Assembly (NCBI GenBank): GCA_036873755.1
Contig: JAVTVY010010595.1
Span: 248,001 to 312,000 of the forward strand
Direction of reading: 5' to 3'
Length of the DNA stretch: 64,000 nt
Origin: Hanleya hanleyi
Taxonomy: Eukaryota; Mollusca; Polyplacophora; Lepidopleurida; Hanleyidae
The notes under the pieces are model-generated. The model searched no databases. It saw nothing but the letters and a program-made list of their open reading frames with translations, and had not been told where the DNA came from. This document shows, in pieces, positions 33,728 through 46,117 of this stretch; position 1 is the stretch's first letter, and every line of letters starts with the position of its first letter. The position numbers and the translations under genes were made by a program.

Positions 33728-33740
33728 TCAAGCTTACTGG
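33728..33740 (+). repeat. left target-site duplication of composite I-J
   Basis: TCAAGCTTACTGG precedes the 5' end of copy I. It matches TCAAACTTTCTGG at 42868-42880 at 11 of 13 positions. The two halves of LINE-Q Q5 lie outside, which supports this as the insertion site. Confidence 0.7.
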
Positions 33741-34517
33741 GCCGGATGTAGAGAGATTGAGAGTCGGACGTGTTTTCACTTCGCTCCGAGAAATTTGTCT
33801 AATTCTGCGGATTTCAGCTGATCTTAGCTCTGATTTTTGTGTAATATATTTTGTGAATACTTTTGGCAAATACCTGTGGTGAAAGTTTGGAATTATTTCT
33901 CAGTTTTCTGCTGTTCAGGGCGTTTTTCTGACTTAGTCAGTTTGGCCTGATTTGGGAAGGCAGAGAGCTGCCATTACTACCGTCTCGGCCTTTGTGACTG
34001 AGACGGTGTGCGGATTGTTTTCTGTCTCTTTCTTCTTCTCACTGTTTGCTCGCTGTTTGTAGATATTTCGTATTCTACTGGTGTAATATATTTCCTTGTT
34101 GTTTGGTTTGGTTTGAAGTTGGTTCATTTTTCGTTCAGTTTAGCTTGGGTCGATTTGCACATGTTCGTGTATATTGAGCTGGGCTAAATACATGTACATA
34201 TTAAAAGTGTAGGCTGTAGGCTGACCTTCAGAATACAGGTTTCGCGAGTCTTTGTTCTTTGTTCTTTTGTTCCTTGTCGTTACCCAGCAACCGGTCAGGC
34301 AAGAACTGGACTATTGTTTAGCCTGCACCTGCGGTTCACTGGAAGAGAGAGTGTATTGTCGTACTGCTGATATATATAGTATTCACCTTTGGAGTGAGGC
34401 TCCCTCGGGGGTAGTAAATGTTTACTCTGTGGGAAGGCTCACTGTTGGGGGTTGTGCGTGCTACTATTTGTAGTTGTATTGAGATTCCCTAGTGGGACTA
34501 TGATTTTTTTTTTCACT

Positions 34518-35989
34518 ATGGCCTTTAGAAAGTTTGATAGGTAACTGAGCCTAAAACTTCAAGGTCTAGAGAAAGCTAATGCGTTTGATATATATATCAC
34601 GCATTAAAAGACACTGTTGGATCAGGACGGTCAGTCCTTAAAGATCTAATACAGGTATCAAATACCCTGTGGAACGTCACACTAGGAAATGAAATTGCCA
34701 ACACTCGCCTAGTGCTGGAAGGTATTCGCGTTGGAGATCAACGTGGCCATTTTGAGGAAATAGATCCAGGGAAATTGCTAGTAAAGATGAAAGGACCATG
34801 CGATTTTCCAGATTCTGCGATCAGAAGTGCTTTTGAGTTTTATGGGGATGTTCTCTCTGTACAAAAGGAGTTCCATTCCTTTGATAGAGAGTTTGAGACA
34901 GGAGTTCGAAGAACTTGGATGACGAAATTCAAACGTACTCTGCCTGTTTCTATTTTATGTGGAGGTATGAGACTTCCTGTATGGTATAACGGTCAAGTAA
35001 AAACATGTTATACTTGTGGTTCAGAAGATCACATGAACTGGGGATGTCCTTTGAAAAATAAATGCCTGATTTGTCATCGGGAAGGACCCCTTAAAAACAC
35101 CTGTCCAAAGGCCAAACAAGTTCCTGAAGATAACGTAGCTAAAGATAGAAAAGATGATTCCTCAGATCCTCGCCCTGTTCAGCCCGCAGAAGTTCGAAAA
35201 GGACTTTCCGCCGAGGCTCTCCAGCAAAAACAACAACACTATATGTATTTATGGAAGACTGCAGGCCGTGATGGTAAGGCCACCGAACGTCATCAGAGGA
35301 TAGACTCCGCCGGGAGCAATGAGAAAACTCCAAGCCGCTACGAGTGTCTTGTTGACGAGATGGATGAAGGTTGTAATTCGGAAGATGAAGTTGTCAGTGA
35401 TAGTGAGGTTTGCGATGATGTAGAAGTCGTCAGGTGATCAGAACACAGGTGACTAGAAGTCTGTTTCTGATCAGGCTGAAGGTGTTGACATAGTATTAAC
35501 TCCGGGAGTTGAATTGAAAGGTGACAACTTACCGGATACTGATAGTGTTTCGGGTCAGGATGCACCTGTGTAGTCTGCGGATTCCTTCATTAATCCTATT
35601 CACTCCGGTGTAGATGTCAACTTTACACCAAACGAAGAAGTAATGAAGGAGTTCACAGAGAAAGAAAGTAGTCAACAGTCTTGTAGTAATAAAACTACAT
35701 GGAATCATAAAAAGAAGGAAAAAGAGAATACCATAGACATAGAATCCAGCAAAGAGCCTAAAATAGTTGATGTTACTCCCACTCCTACCAACGAGTCACC
35801 CATGCTTTCCGATGAAGAGTATCTTGATTGATATGATCGTCCGTTAAAAGGCGAGACTTCCTTGAACCAAAGGTCAAAGGACATGTTGGGGCAAGAGAGA
35901 GAGAAAGAAGTTAATATAGAAGGAAAGTCAAAAAGACAAGAGAGAACAAATGAAAAGGTCAAAAAGAATTACCCAAAATAAAACGTTAA
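34518..35989 (+). pseudogene. LINE-A copy I ORF1 remnant
   Basis: The family ATG is at 34518 (MAFRKFDR), but a TAA follows after about 9 codons (GATAGGTAACTGAG). The main open block at 34712-35437 has LEGIRVGDQRGHFEEIDPGK, knuckle 1 CYTCGSEDHMNWGC and a second knuckle (CLICHREGPLKNTC) in which Pro replaces the zinc-binding His. The acidic C-terminal region continues at 35643-35831 (KEFTEKESSQQSCSNKTT). A shifted lysine-rich tail ends at TAA 35987-35989. Not functional. Confidence 0.8.
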
Positions 35990-36060
35990 CATACGCTAAG
36001 TTAACCTTATATATCTTGGCTTGGGCAGTTTTGTATATTATTTTTCTATACAGAATAAAA

Positions 36061-39000
36061 ATGGCTCCGTCACCAACTATCATTCAGTGGAATTGCAGAG
36101 GAGTTTGGCCAAATTTGGATGAATTCCAATTATTAACTCAAGATTATGAACCATCAGCTTTTTGTCTCAACGAGACCTTTCTGAAGAAAGCAGATAAAGA
36201 TAAATTTAAATTTCGCCAATACACACCGTATCATTCCTACACTTTAGACGAAAATGGAAAAGCTACAGGCGGCTCTTCAATATTGGTTAAAATGAGTGTT
36301 TTACACAGTCCTGTTGATTTAGTGACATACAAGCTGTAGCAGTTCGTATTACCTTGAATTCTGTTTTCACATTATGCACAGTGTACATACCTTCTTCTGG
36401 TAGTCTCCGGCTTAGTGAACTTCAAGATCTTTACGATCAGCTTCCGAAACCTTGTTTAATCATGGGTGATTTTAAAGGTCGTAATATCCTCTGGGATAAT
36501 GAAGACAATTGTAAAGGTAAAATTCTTATATCAACTACCGGGTAATTCTTTGTATATTTTTAATGATGGTTCTTATACACATTTGTCCTCAGCTCATGGA
36601 ACCTATTCGGCATTAGATATCTCACTTTGCGACCTACCTATTCTTGAAGAATTTTCCTGGTCTGTTCATGATGACCTTTGTGGAAGTGATCACTTTCCCA
36701 CTATCCTAAAAGCTGCTCATTCAGCTGATGACTCTCATTCCACAAGGTTTAATTTCAAGAAAGCAAACTGGCCCGAGTTTGAAAAGCTTTGTTCACAAAA
36801 ACTACAATCAGTCTCCTTCGCTGATGCTTCAGATCCTATACAGCTATTCTCAGATATGTTGATAGAAATTGCCAACCAAACCATTCCCACATCTTCAGGA
36901 GTTGCACATATTAAGAAACCTAGGTTTAATGATGACTTTAAAGAAGCAAGAAAATGGAGGAAGAAGGCTGAACGATATTTCCGCCGACATCCTAATCCTG
37001 AAAATTTGAAAGATCTCAGAGTTACAAGAGCTAAAGCTCGTAGAACCATGAAACAGAATAAACGTGATTCTTGGAGAAATTATGTTTCTAAGATAAATAC
37101 TCCTACTCCAATAACAAAAGTGTGGAATATGATCCAAAGAATAAAAGGTAAAAGCTCCAAGTCCAGCGTTCATCATCTCAACGATGGAAATCAGGTGATT
37201 ACTGACAAAGTAGAAATTGCAAATAAATTAGGAGGAACAATTGCCAAAAACTCTTCATCAGAAAATTATGTACCTAAATTCAAAGTTTCCAAAAAAGAGA
37301 AGAGAAAAATGAAATTAAATTCACTTCCGGTAACCATGAAGGCTATAACGCTTCGTTTACAATTGAAGAACTTCATGCTTCTCTCACGAAAGCTCATGAT
37401 TCTGCTGCAGGCCCTGATAATATTCTTTATCAGCTTTTGAAAAATCTACCGGAATCATCTCTAGAAATCCTATTAAGCATATTCAATAGACTTTGGTATA
37501 GAGAGGAATTCCCTCCGTCATGGCACAATGCCATAGTTATACCAGTACCAAAACCTGGTCGTGACCATACAGACCCTGGTAATTATCGTCCGATTTCATT
37601 GACTAGCTGTGCCTGCAAAACAATGGAACGCATGATAAATGATCGCCTTGTTTGGTACCTGGAAACTGGAAAGAAACTTACTGATATTCAAGCTGGTTTC
37701 CATAAAAGTAGAAGTACCATTGATCATTTAGTCAGATTAGATTCGTATGTTAAGAATGCTTTCGCCAAGAACGAACATGTAGTTTCTATCTTTTTTGATT
37801 TAGAAAAAGCCTACGATACTACATGGAAATACGGGATTCTTAAAGATCTTCAAAAGATGGGATTAAAAGGTCGTTTACCCGTTTTTATTTCCAACTTTTT
37901 GAATGATAGACAATTCCAAATTCGTTTAGGTACAACTATGTCTGACCATTTTGATCAAGACCAGGGTGTCCCACAGGGCAGTATTTTGTTTACTACTCTG
38001 TTTAGTATCAAGATCAACAGCTTGGCTGTAGTTCTGAACAAATCAACTGATGGCTCACTTTTTGTAGACGACTTCAGTATATCGTGTAGTGGGAAAAGTA
38101 TACACAATATTGAGAGAACATTACAACTTTCTCTATACAGAATTCAGAAATGGTGTCTGGAATGGCTTCAAATTCTCCAGAGCTAAGACAAATTGTATAC
38201 ACTTTTGCAGAAAATATTTCCAGCACAAAGATCCAGAACTAAAATTAGACGGAACTGAAATCAAAGTAGTAAAAGAGGTCAAATTTTCAGGCATAATGTT
38301 TGATCAACGACTAACATTCAAATCACATATACATTGCTTAAAAGCCAAATGCACGAAAGCTCTAGATTTGTTGAAAGTCGTTGCCAGCTATAAGTGGGGG
38401 GAGATCAGCAAACTCTCCTTCATTAATATCGATCGCTTGTTCGTTCGAAACTCGATTATGGTTCTATTGTTTACAATGGTGCAAGCAAGTCAAACTTGGC
38501 AAAGCTAGATCCTATTCTCCATCAAGGACTAAGGCTTTGCCTCGGTGCGTTCAGAACATCACCCAAAAAGCTTGTATGTGGAAGCGGATGAATTTCCTTT
38601 AGAACTTCGGAGAATTAAATTATCGCTGCAATATATCACAAAACTGCGTTCGAACCACTCAAATGCTGCATATAACTGTGTTTTCAACCCTGAGTACGCA
38701 GATTTATATTCGCAAAAACCCTCGATTATTCCACCTCTTGGAATCCGTATGAAACCACATCTTGTAACAGCTGGTATTAAAGTTAGTCAGATTTTACCTA
38801 ACGAGCTCTTGCCAACTCCACCATGGCAGTTAGCCACGGCAGAGGTAGATATTTCACTGACTAAATATAAAAAGGCAGACACGAGCCAGCTCGTGTATAC
38901 ACAAGAATTTTGTCTACTGAGAGAGAAATACAGTTCACATCAGGCTATTTATACAGATGGTTCTAAAGATGGTGAGAGAGTAGCATGTGCTACTATCTTT

Positions 39001-39739
39001 ATTTCCAAAACTAAAACGTATCGACTGCCAGGTAAAAGTTCCATATTTACTGCAGAAGCAAAAGCTCTATTATCTGCTTTAGAAGGTATTGGATCCACTA
39101 GAAGGAAAAATATGTCATATTCTCAGATTCACTGTCATGCCTTAAAGCAATTAAAAATGGAAATTCCACTCATCCCACCATCTTGGAAATTCTACAATTA
39201 TATGACACCAGATTTGATCAACAGATAGATATTGTGCTTTGCTGGGTGCCTAGTCACGTTGACATCAAAGGCAACACTGAAGCTGATACATTGGCTAAGG
39301 CAGTTCTAGATGAAGAAGTTGACCCTGTTGGAATACTATACAGCGATTTCAGACCATCTATCTGCGCTTATGTAAGAAAGCTGTTTCAATCTTTATGGGA
39401 TACTATGGATAATAACAAACTTCACGAGTTAAAAAAAACGGTTGGTTATACTCACCTGAACAGTCATAAACGTTTCGACCAGGCCATGATTAGACGATGT
39501 AGGATCGGTCACACACGATTTACTCATGAATATTTACTAAAACAGGAACCGATTCCAAGGTGTATACCTTGCCATGAAGATCTCACGGTGAAACATATTC
39601 TCATAGACTGCATAGATTTTAAGACTGTAAGAGATACTTTTTATCGAGCGGCTACGCTGGAGGATCTTTTTAGCAGAGTGAAAGAGGATTGTATTTTAGG
39701 TTATTTGAGAGAGATTGGTTTGTTGAACAAATTTTAATG
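36061..39739 (+). pseudogene. LINE-A copy I ORF2 remnant (EN-RT-RNase H)
   Basis: The endonuclease begins MAPSPTIIQWNCRGVWPNLD at 36061 with FCLNETFLKKADKD intact. A deletion near 36325 shifts the frame, and GDFKGRNILWDN (Lys for Asn) is near 36468. The linker block is 36466-37440. The RT frame 37437-38186 has QAGFHKSRSTIDHL, FFDLEKAYDTTWKYG, GVPQGSILFTTLFS and FVDD near 38067. Frameshifts near 38155 and 38395 follow. RNase H (38545-39228, then 39183-39737) has IYTDGSKDG, AEAKALLSAL, HVDIKGNTEADTLAKAVL and CIPCHEDLTVKHILIDC. Confidence 0.88.
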
Positions 39740-39829
39740 TTTTTGAATTGATTATTTAGAACTTTGTTTGATCGTCGCTATATAGCTGAAATATTGCTGA
39801 ATGCGACGTTAAACCTTAATTCTCTCTCC

Positions 39830-42800
39830 CTTGAAAAGCTTTGTTCACAAAAAACTACAAGCAGTCTCCTCCTCTCATGCTCCAGATCCTATACAGTTAT
39901 TCTCAGATATGCTGATAGAAATTGCCAACCAAACCATTCCCACATCTTCAAGAATTGCACATATTAAGAAACCTTGGTTTAATGATGACTGCAAAGAAGC
40001 AAGGAAAAGTAGGAAGAAGGCTGAACGATATTTCCGCCGACATCCTAATCCTGAAAATTTGAAAGGTCTCAGAGTTACAAGAGTTAAAACTCGTAGAACC
40101 ATGAAACAGAATAAACGTGATTCTTGGAGAAATTATGTTTCTAAGATAAAAACTCATACTCCTATAACAACAGTTTGGAATATGATCCAAAGAATAAAAG
40201 GTAAAAGCTCCAAGTCCAGCGTTCATCATCTCAACGACGGAAATCAGGTGAAAACTGCCAGAGTAGAAATTGCAAATATATTAGGAAAAACAATTGCCAA
40301 AAACACTTCATCAGAAAATTATGTACCTAAATTAAAAGTTTCCAAAGAAGAGAAGAGAAAAACGAAATTAAATTCCCCTCCGGTAACCATGAAGGCTATA
40401 ACGCTTCATTTGCAATTGAAGAACTTCATGCTTCTCTCACGAAAGCTAATGATTCTGCTGCAGGCCCTGATAATATTCATTATCAGCCTTTGAAACATCT
40501 ACCGAAATTATCTCTAGAAATCCTATTACGCATATTCAATAGACTTTAGAATAGAGAACACTTTCCTCTGTCATGGGACAATGCCATAGTTATACCAGTA
40601 CCAAAGCCTGGTCGTGACCATACAGACCCTGGTAACTATCGTCCTATTTCACTGACTAGCTGTGTCTGCAAAACAATGGAACGCATGATAAATGATCGCC
40701 TTGTTTGGTACCTGGAAACTGAAAAGAAAAATAGAAGTACCATTGATCATTTAGTCAGATTAGATTCGTATGTTAAGAATGCTTTCGCCAAGAACGAACA
40801 TGTGGTTTCTAGCTTTTGTAATTTAGAAAAAGCCTACGATACTACCTGGAAATATGGGATGCTTAAAGTTCTTCAAAATATGGGATTAAAAGGCCGTTTA
40901 CCCGTTTTTATTTCCAACTTTTTGAATGATAGACAATTCCAGATTCGTTTGGGTACAACTATCATTTTGATCAAGACCAGGGTGTCCCACAGGGCAGTAT
41001 TTTGTCTACTACTCTGTTTAGTATCAAGATCAACAGCTTGGCTGCAGTTCTGAATAAATCAATTGATGGTTCACTTTTTGTAGACGATTTCAATATATCG
41101 TGTAGTGGGAAAGTATACACAATATTGAGAGAACATTACAACTTTGTCTAAACAGAATTCAGAAATGGTGTCTAGAAAATGTCTTCAAATTCTCCAGAGC
41201 TAAGACAAATTGTGTACACTTTTGCAGAAAATATTTCCAGCACAAAGACCCAGAACTTGAATTAGACGGAACTAAAATCAAACTGGTAAAAGAGGTCAAA
41301 TTTCTAGGCATATTGTTTGATCAACGTCTAACATTCAAATCACATATAAATTGCTTAAAAGCCAAATGCACGAAAGCTCTAGATTTGTTGAAAGTAGTTG
41401 CCAGCTATAAGTGGGGGGAGATCAGCAAACTCTTCTCCATTTATATCGATCACTTGTTCGTTCCAAACTTGATTATGGTTCTATTGTTTACAATGGTGCA
41501 AGCAAATCAAACTTGGCAAAGCTAGATCCTATTCTCCATCTAGGACTAAGACTTTGTCTCCGTGCGTTCAGAACATCACCTAAAGAAAGCTTGTATGTTG
41601 AAGCGGATGAATTTCCTTTAGAACCTCGGAGAATTAAATTATCGCTGCAATATATCACAAAATTGCGTTCAAACCACTCAAATCCTGCATATAACTGTGT
41701 TTTCAACCCTCAGTACGCAGATTTCTATTCAAAGAAACCCTCGATTATTCCACCTCTTGGAATCCGTGTGAAACCACACCTTGTAGCAGCTGGTATTAAA
41801 GTTAGTCAAATTTTACCTAACGAGCTCTTGCCAACTCCACCATGGCAGTTAGCCACGCCAGAAGTAGATATTTCACTGACTAAATATAAAAAGGCAGACA
41901 CTTGCCAGCTCGTGTATACACAAGAATTTGATCTACTGAGAGAGAAATACAGATCCCATCAGGCTATTTATACAGATGGTTCTAAAGATGGTGAGAGAGT
42001 TGCATGTGCTACTATCTTTAGTTCCAAAACTAAAACGTATCGTCTGCCAGGTAAAAGTTCCATATTTACTGCAGAAGCAAAAGCTCTATTATCAGCTTTA
42101 GAAGGTATTGGATCCACTAGAAGGAAAAATACGTCATATTCCCAGATTCACTATCATGCCGTAAAGCAATTAAAAGTGGAAATTCAACTCATCCCACCAT
42201 CTTGAAAATCTACAATTATATGTCACCAGATTTGATCAACAGATAGATATTGTGTTTTGTTGAGTGCCTAGTCACGTTGACATCAAAGGTAACACTGAAG
42301 CTGATAGATTGACTAAGGCAGCTCTAGATGAAGAAGTTGATCCTGTTGGAAGCCCATACAACGATATCAGACCATCTATCTGCGCTTATGTTAGAAAGCT
42401 GTTTCAATCTTTATGGGATACTATGGATAATAAAAAACTTCACGAGTTCAAAAAAACGGTTGGTTATACTCATCTGAACAGTCATAAGCGTTTCGACCAG
42501 GCCATGATTAGACGATGTAGGATCGGTCACACACGATTTACTCATGAATATTTACTAAAACAGGAGCCGATTCCAAGGTGTATACCTTGCCATGAAGATT
42601 TCACGGTGAAACATATTCTCATAGACTGCATAGATAGACTGCATAGAGCAGCTACGCTCGAAGATCTTTTTAGCAGAGCAAAAGAAGATTGTATTTTAGA
42701 TTATTTGAGAGAGATGGGTTTGTTGTACAAATTTTAATGTTTGTACCTCTTTTAACGCATTAGTTTACCGAGTTTTTGAATTGATTACTTAGAATTTTGT

Positions 42801-42867
42801 TTGGTCGTTGCTATATAGCTGAAATATTGCTGAATGCAACATTAAACCTTAATTCTCTCTCTCTCTC
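39830..42867 (+). mobile_element. LINE-A copy J, 5'-truncated, joined to I's CT tail
   Basis: It starts at TTGAAAAGCTTTGTTCAC, between endonuclease and RT in ORF2, directly after I's CT tail. It ends in the 3' UTR and a (CT)n tail at 42867. The tail stem is CGTTGC (42806-42811) with GCAACA (42836-42841), a paired change from the consensus. The second half of the composite's target-site duplication follows. Confidence 0.9.
39831..42737 (+). pseudogene. LINE-A copy J ORF2 remnant (RT, RNase H)
   Basis: The linker frame 39831-40493 reads FSDMLIEIANQTIPTSSRIA and the basic ERYFRRHPNPENLKGLRVTR. The RT has a stop near 40548. In the next frame an internal deletion (KKNRSTIDHL) removes LTDIQAGFRK, and SFCNLEKAYDTTW replaces FFDLEKAYD, so the first catalytic Asp is lost. 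FVDD is present near 41078. Frameshifts follow near 41110 and 41410. RNase H is in 41411-42205 (IYTDGSKDG, AEAKALLSAL) and 42264-42737 (GNTEADRLTKAALDE, CIPCHEDFTVKHILIDC). Confidence 0.85.
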
Positions 42868-42880
42868 TCAAACTTTCTGG
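42868..42880 (+). repeat. right target-site duplication of composite I-J
   Basis: TCAAACTTTCTGG follows J's CT tail and pairs with 33728-33740 with two mismatches. Translating across both sides on the minus strand places LINE-Q Q5 coding sequence in both flanks. Confidence 0.7.
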
Positions 42881-43030
42881 TGATCGAACTCCTTGTTAAA
42901 AAATAGAAGTCCCGTGTAACCAACTTCGTTACAGGAATAAATTCGCCTTTGTGTTGAAGAAATGGCCCCATTGACAGACCATGTACCCCTATTGTACTAT
43001 TTACAATATCTATGGCTGATTTGATGACAG
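42881..43030 (-). mobile_element. LINE-Q copy Q5, upstream part of the split fragment
   Basis: On the minus strand this reads GYTGLLFFN and then, after a frameshift, RSPES, which leads into LIFWADVYP of the other Q5 part at 33727. It is short and decayed. Its assignment rests on being the opposite flank of composite I-J. The right edge is approximate. Confidence 0.45.
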
Positions 43031-44058
43031 AAAATAATAATTATACCCTTCTTGGATCTGCATCAGGACACATGGATAACATAATTTATCACATAACTGT
43101 GTTGTTATTCAGTGACATAAAGCCATGACGTAAATATCGTATGTAACTAGTGACATAACACTTTCAAACAAGCTGATTGGATAGTACATCTAGCGTGAGA
43201 AAATAAATTACTACGCTTGGTGGTGACGTCGTTGAACTATTTTTCCCATTGATAAAATTTCACTACGAAATACTATGTTTACAAGTGCAACAACAACATA
43301 GATATCTGCAAGACGATCATTTTATCCAGATACATGCATCGACCTGCATACTATAATTGTCAATAGCCATACAAGCAGCAATGATCGGCGATACATTATT
43401 TCGACAGTTTTGAGCTTCAGATTTTGTATAAAGTACTCACGTACCGTAGTCTATCATTGTTGTTTGGCGAATCGAGCCAGGCCGCCATTTTGGGTACCGT
43501 ATCCCGTCAGATCTCGAAAGTAAACGTTTGTTCATTCTTCTTTAATATATCTACATGGAATCTTCTCGATGTTTGCTTATTTCTTGCAATAGATCTGGAT
43601 GATTACAGACTTCGAATGGATTACGTACCGTATTCAAACTGATCTTGTCAGCCTAGCTTGTCGTCACGTCGCTGGGAACTCGTCAACATGTCGCGCAAGA
43701 TGACATGCACCGAACAAGAGTGTAACTTGTGGCATGACATGATCCAAAATAAATAATGTATGAAGAACAGCTAATTAACAAGTTACACTTACTGCATTCT
43801 GTTGTGAAATGGTCTACGATATTTTGAAATGCTGTGAAAACTGAACAGCCTTAAAAGGGAGATGCTCAAACTCTGTTGCGTTTTGGAACTATATCGGCTT
43901 AGCGTATACAGTAACTTGTAAGGCTGTGATGCGCCTGAGCCACGGACGTTTTTTTCGTCGAGAAGAAACAAAGAAAGAAAATTTTATAGATTCGATCATA
44001 AAATATTTCGAATTGTTGCGTTTATAATTTGCTTAAAATCAGTTATGTGATAAACAGA
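43031..44058. other. unassigned intergenic DNA
   Basis: About 1 kb with no LINE-A or LINE-Q similarity that I can see and no RNA gene. A 72-codon ORF at 43424-43642 has no recognisable motif. The segment may be host DNA. It ends at the large foldback at 44059. Confidence 0.35.
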
Positions 44059-44200
44059 ATCTTACACTCGTGGCTATTTAATATGAAAGTTATGACACTC
44101 GTTGAGTAAGTTTTATATGTTGCTCGCTAAAGCTCGCATCATATAAAACTTACTCAACTCGTGTCATAACTTTCATATTAAATAGCCACTCGTGTAAGAT
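44059..44200. repeat. 61-bp foldback (palindromic element)
   Basis: The left arm 44059-44119 (ATCTTACACTCG...) and the right arm 44140-44200 (...CGTGTAAGAT) are reverse complements except at two short sites, with a 20-base GC-richer centre. The mismatched sites are both ACTCGT motifs that read in the same direction in both arms. It could be a MITE-like foldback element. No flanking target duplication is evident. Confidence 0.85.
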
Positions 44201-44312
44201 CCTCTATTTCCGCAATTGCCGTTTCCGAAAAGAAACCTGGTATTACTTTATACAAAAAATTAAGAAGACAAAACATTTTAGCATTCATAAATAAGTCAGA
44301 AAACAAAGTTTT

Positions 44313-45217
44313 TCATTTAAAATTCTCTTCAAAACCAAGGCGTGATAGTAATAAATTAAGGTACTCATGTGAAGCCCCATCAAATGCCTTTTCTTGATCA
44401 AGTTTTAGAAAGAAAGCTTCAACATTATCATCTTGTACATATTGCATAACATCTCTCAGACTCGCTATTGTATCACCAATATCATGTCTCGGTACACAGC
44501 CTGTTTGACAGGTGTTATTCAGAGACGAAATAACATTTTTCAATCTACCGGCCATACACCTAGACAGAATTTTATAGTCTACATTTAATAAAATTATAGG
44601 CCGCCAATTTTTAAGTAAGGCTTTATCTCCTTTTTCTTTAAAGACAAGGGATATTACCCACTTTTCATTGAACGAGATAAGTTCCCCTGTCAAATACATC
44701 ATTAAAAACCTTTAACAAAATTGGGCCCAACTAGGACCGAAAATGAATATAGAACTCCAGAGTTAAAGAATCATTCCCAGGGGTCTTGTTCCTGCTCATT
44801 CCATCGAGTGCTATTTTCAAATCGGGGAGACTTAAATCTACTTCACAATCATTCCTATCAGATTCACATAGTAAAGTATCGATAGACGACAAAACAACAT
44901 CAACAGCATAAAGATCAATCTCTTCCTTCTTAAACAATTCTGAGTAAAATATAAACATTTCATCTAATAAATGTTGTCCATAAGATGATAACAGTTCTGT
45001 TATTGATTTCTTCTCGTCTATATTTCTCAAGATTCAAAAAATATTTTGTACATTTATCACTTTCATGAATCCATTGAGCTTTTGATCTCAAAACAGCACC
45101 TTTAAACTTGTCCTGTTTCAGTAAGTTAATCCTATCTTGTAGTTCAATAATATTACACAAATTATAATGTGGGACACTTGCAACTCGCCTATATTCGTGC
45201 TGTAATTTATTTTGCAA
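44313..45217 (-). pseudogene. LINE-Q Q4 ORF2 linker and RT N-terminal half
   Basis: The linker encodes VLRSKAQWIHESDKCTKYFL and NLEKYRREE, typical of Tx1/L1 ORF2. The next frame has FYSELFKKEEIDLYAVDVVL and ALDGMSRNKTPGNDSLTLEF, corresponding to the conserved NKSPGxDG region but with Ser for Gly. The RT block 44702-44313 has NWRPIILLNVDYKILSRCMA, TGCVPRHDIGDTIASLRDVM and FLKLDQEKAFDGASHEYLNL, where LDQEKAFD holds the first catalytic aspartate. The QG and YADD motifs are missing. Stops and frameshifts separate the blocks. Confidence 0.8.
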
Positions 45218-45352
45218 AGAAAACCACTCCTGGTCCTTTTCTTTCTTCTTTTTGGCCCCATATAACCTGGCTAATTATTATCCCACCAGACCAGCTTGTT
45301 GCTAACAAACAAAGGACATTGTAACTGATCAGTGATTAGATCTCTCACTTTG

Positions 45353-46117
45353 TCACAAAAGACTTCGATTGCTATTGAATACGAACAGACCAGGGCCTCG
45401 CTCAGCTCTGGTAAAATCTACACAATGAAACAAAGCACTGTGATCACTGACCGAAGTCTGCATAAAATACGTAGATTTTACCATTGGTGTTAGGCTACGT
45501 GATAAAAAATAGTCAATTCTACTTTGCCTTAGATTACCGTCTGCTAATCGCCTCCAACTAAACGCAATTCTCTCTGGATTAAGATATCTCCAAATATCTC
45601 TCAGGGCAAAGCTGCGAAGAAACTTATTCAATACATCTCGAGATTTATTATATTCTAGTCTTTGCGACGAGCGATCAGAAGCTGAAAATACATTATTAAA
45701 ATCTCCAGTGACAAAGGTAGTTACATCTCGCAAAAACGTTCGTACTGCATTAAAAAATAGAACTCTTTCAAGGCAAGAGTTCGGGGCATAACAATTCAAA
45801 ATATCTGTCTTGTCCATCAATATTAATAATAATCATAATAAATCTCCCAGCATCATCATTTTGCACGTTTTTAATGAGTGCTTCAAATGATTGGCCACCA
45901 CTATGGCAACACCTCTAGAACCACAATTCGAATTATTATAAAACACTTTGCCTTCAAATATGTGTTCATTGGCTTCAATAACAGTGTCAGTCCAGAAAGT
46001 TTCTTGAAAACAACGAATGTCAAACTTCAGTCCAAGCGCCACGTTCTTCATGTTCGTAACGTTCCCAAGTCCATTACAGTTCAACGTACATAAAACAAAC
46101 TTGAGAAGTGAGTTCAT
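45353..46117 (-). pseudogene. LINE-Q Q4 APE endonuclease
   Basis: Two minus-strand frames cover the domain. The first (46117-45833) reads KFVLCTLNCNGLGNVTNMKN, IRCFQETFWTDTVIEANEHI and GSRGVAIVVANHLKHSLKTC. After a frameshift the second (45820-45353) reads DKTDILNCYAPNSCLERVLF, FVTGDFNNVFSASDRSSQRL, LRDIWRYLNPERIAFSWRRL, SRIDYFLSRSL and TSVSDHSALFHCVDF (the SDH catalytic end). All catalytic motifs (N, QET, GDFN, SDH) are present. Apart from the frameshift, this is the best preserved Q endonuclease. Confidence 0.82.

Larger units (their letters stand above)
33741..39829 (+). mobile_element. LINE-A copy I, full-length, degenerate
   Basis: The element begins GCCGGATGTAGAGAG and has a full 5' UTR, ORF1 (34518-35989), ORF2 (36061-39737) and a 3' UTR with the CGTCGC/GCGACG stem and a short CT tail. 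Many small lesions interrupt the ORFs. At the ORF1/ORF2 junction the sequence is GTTAACATACG, so it lacks the TAATG overlap of A, G and M and belongs to a second subfamily. Copy J follows directly on the CT tail, and I-J share one imperfect target-site duplication. Confidence 0.9.
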
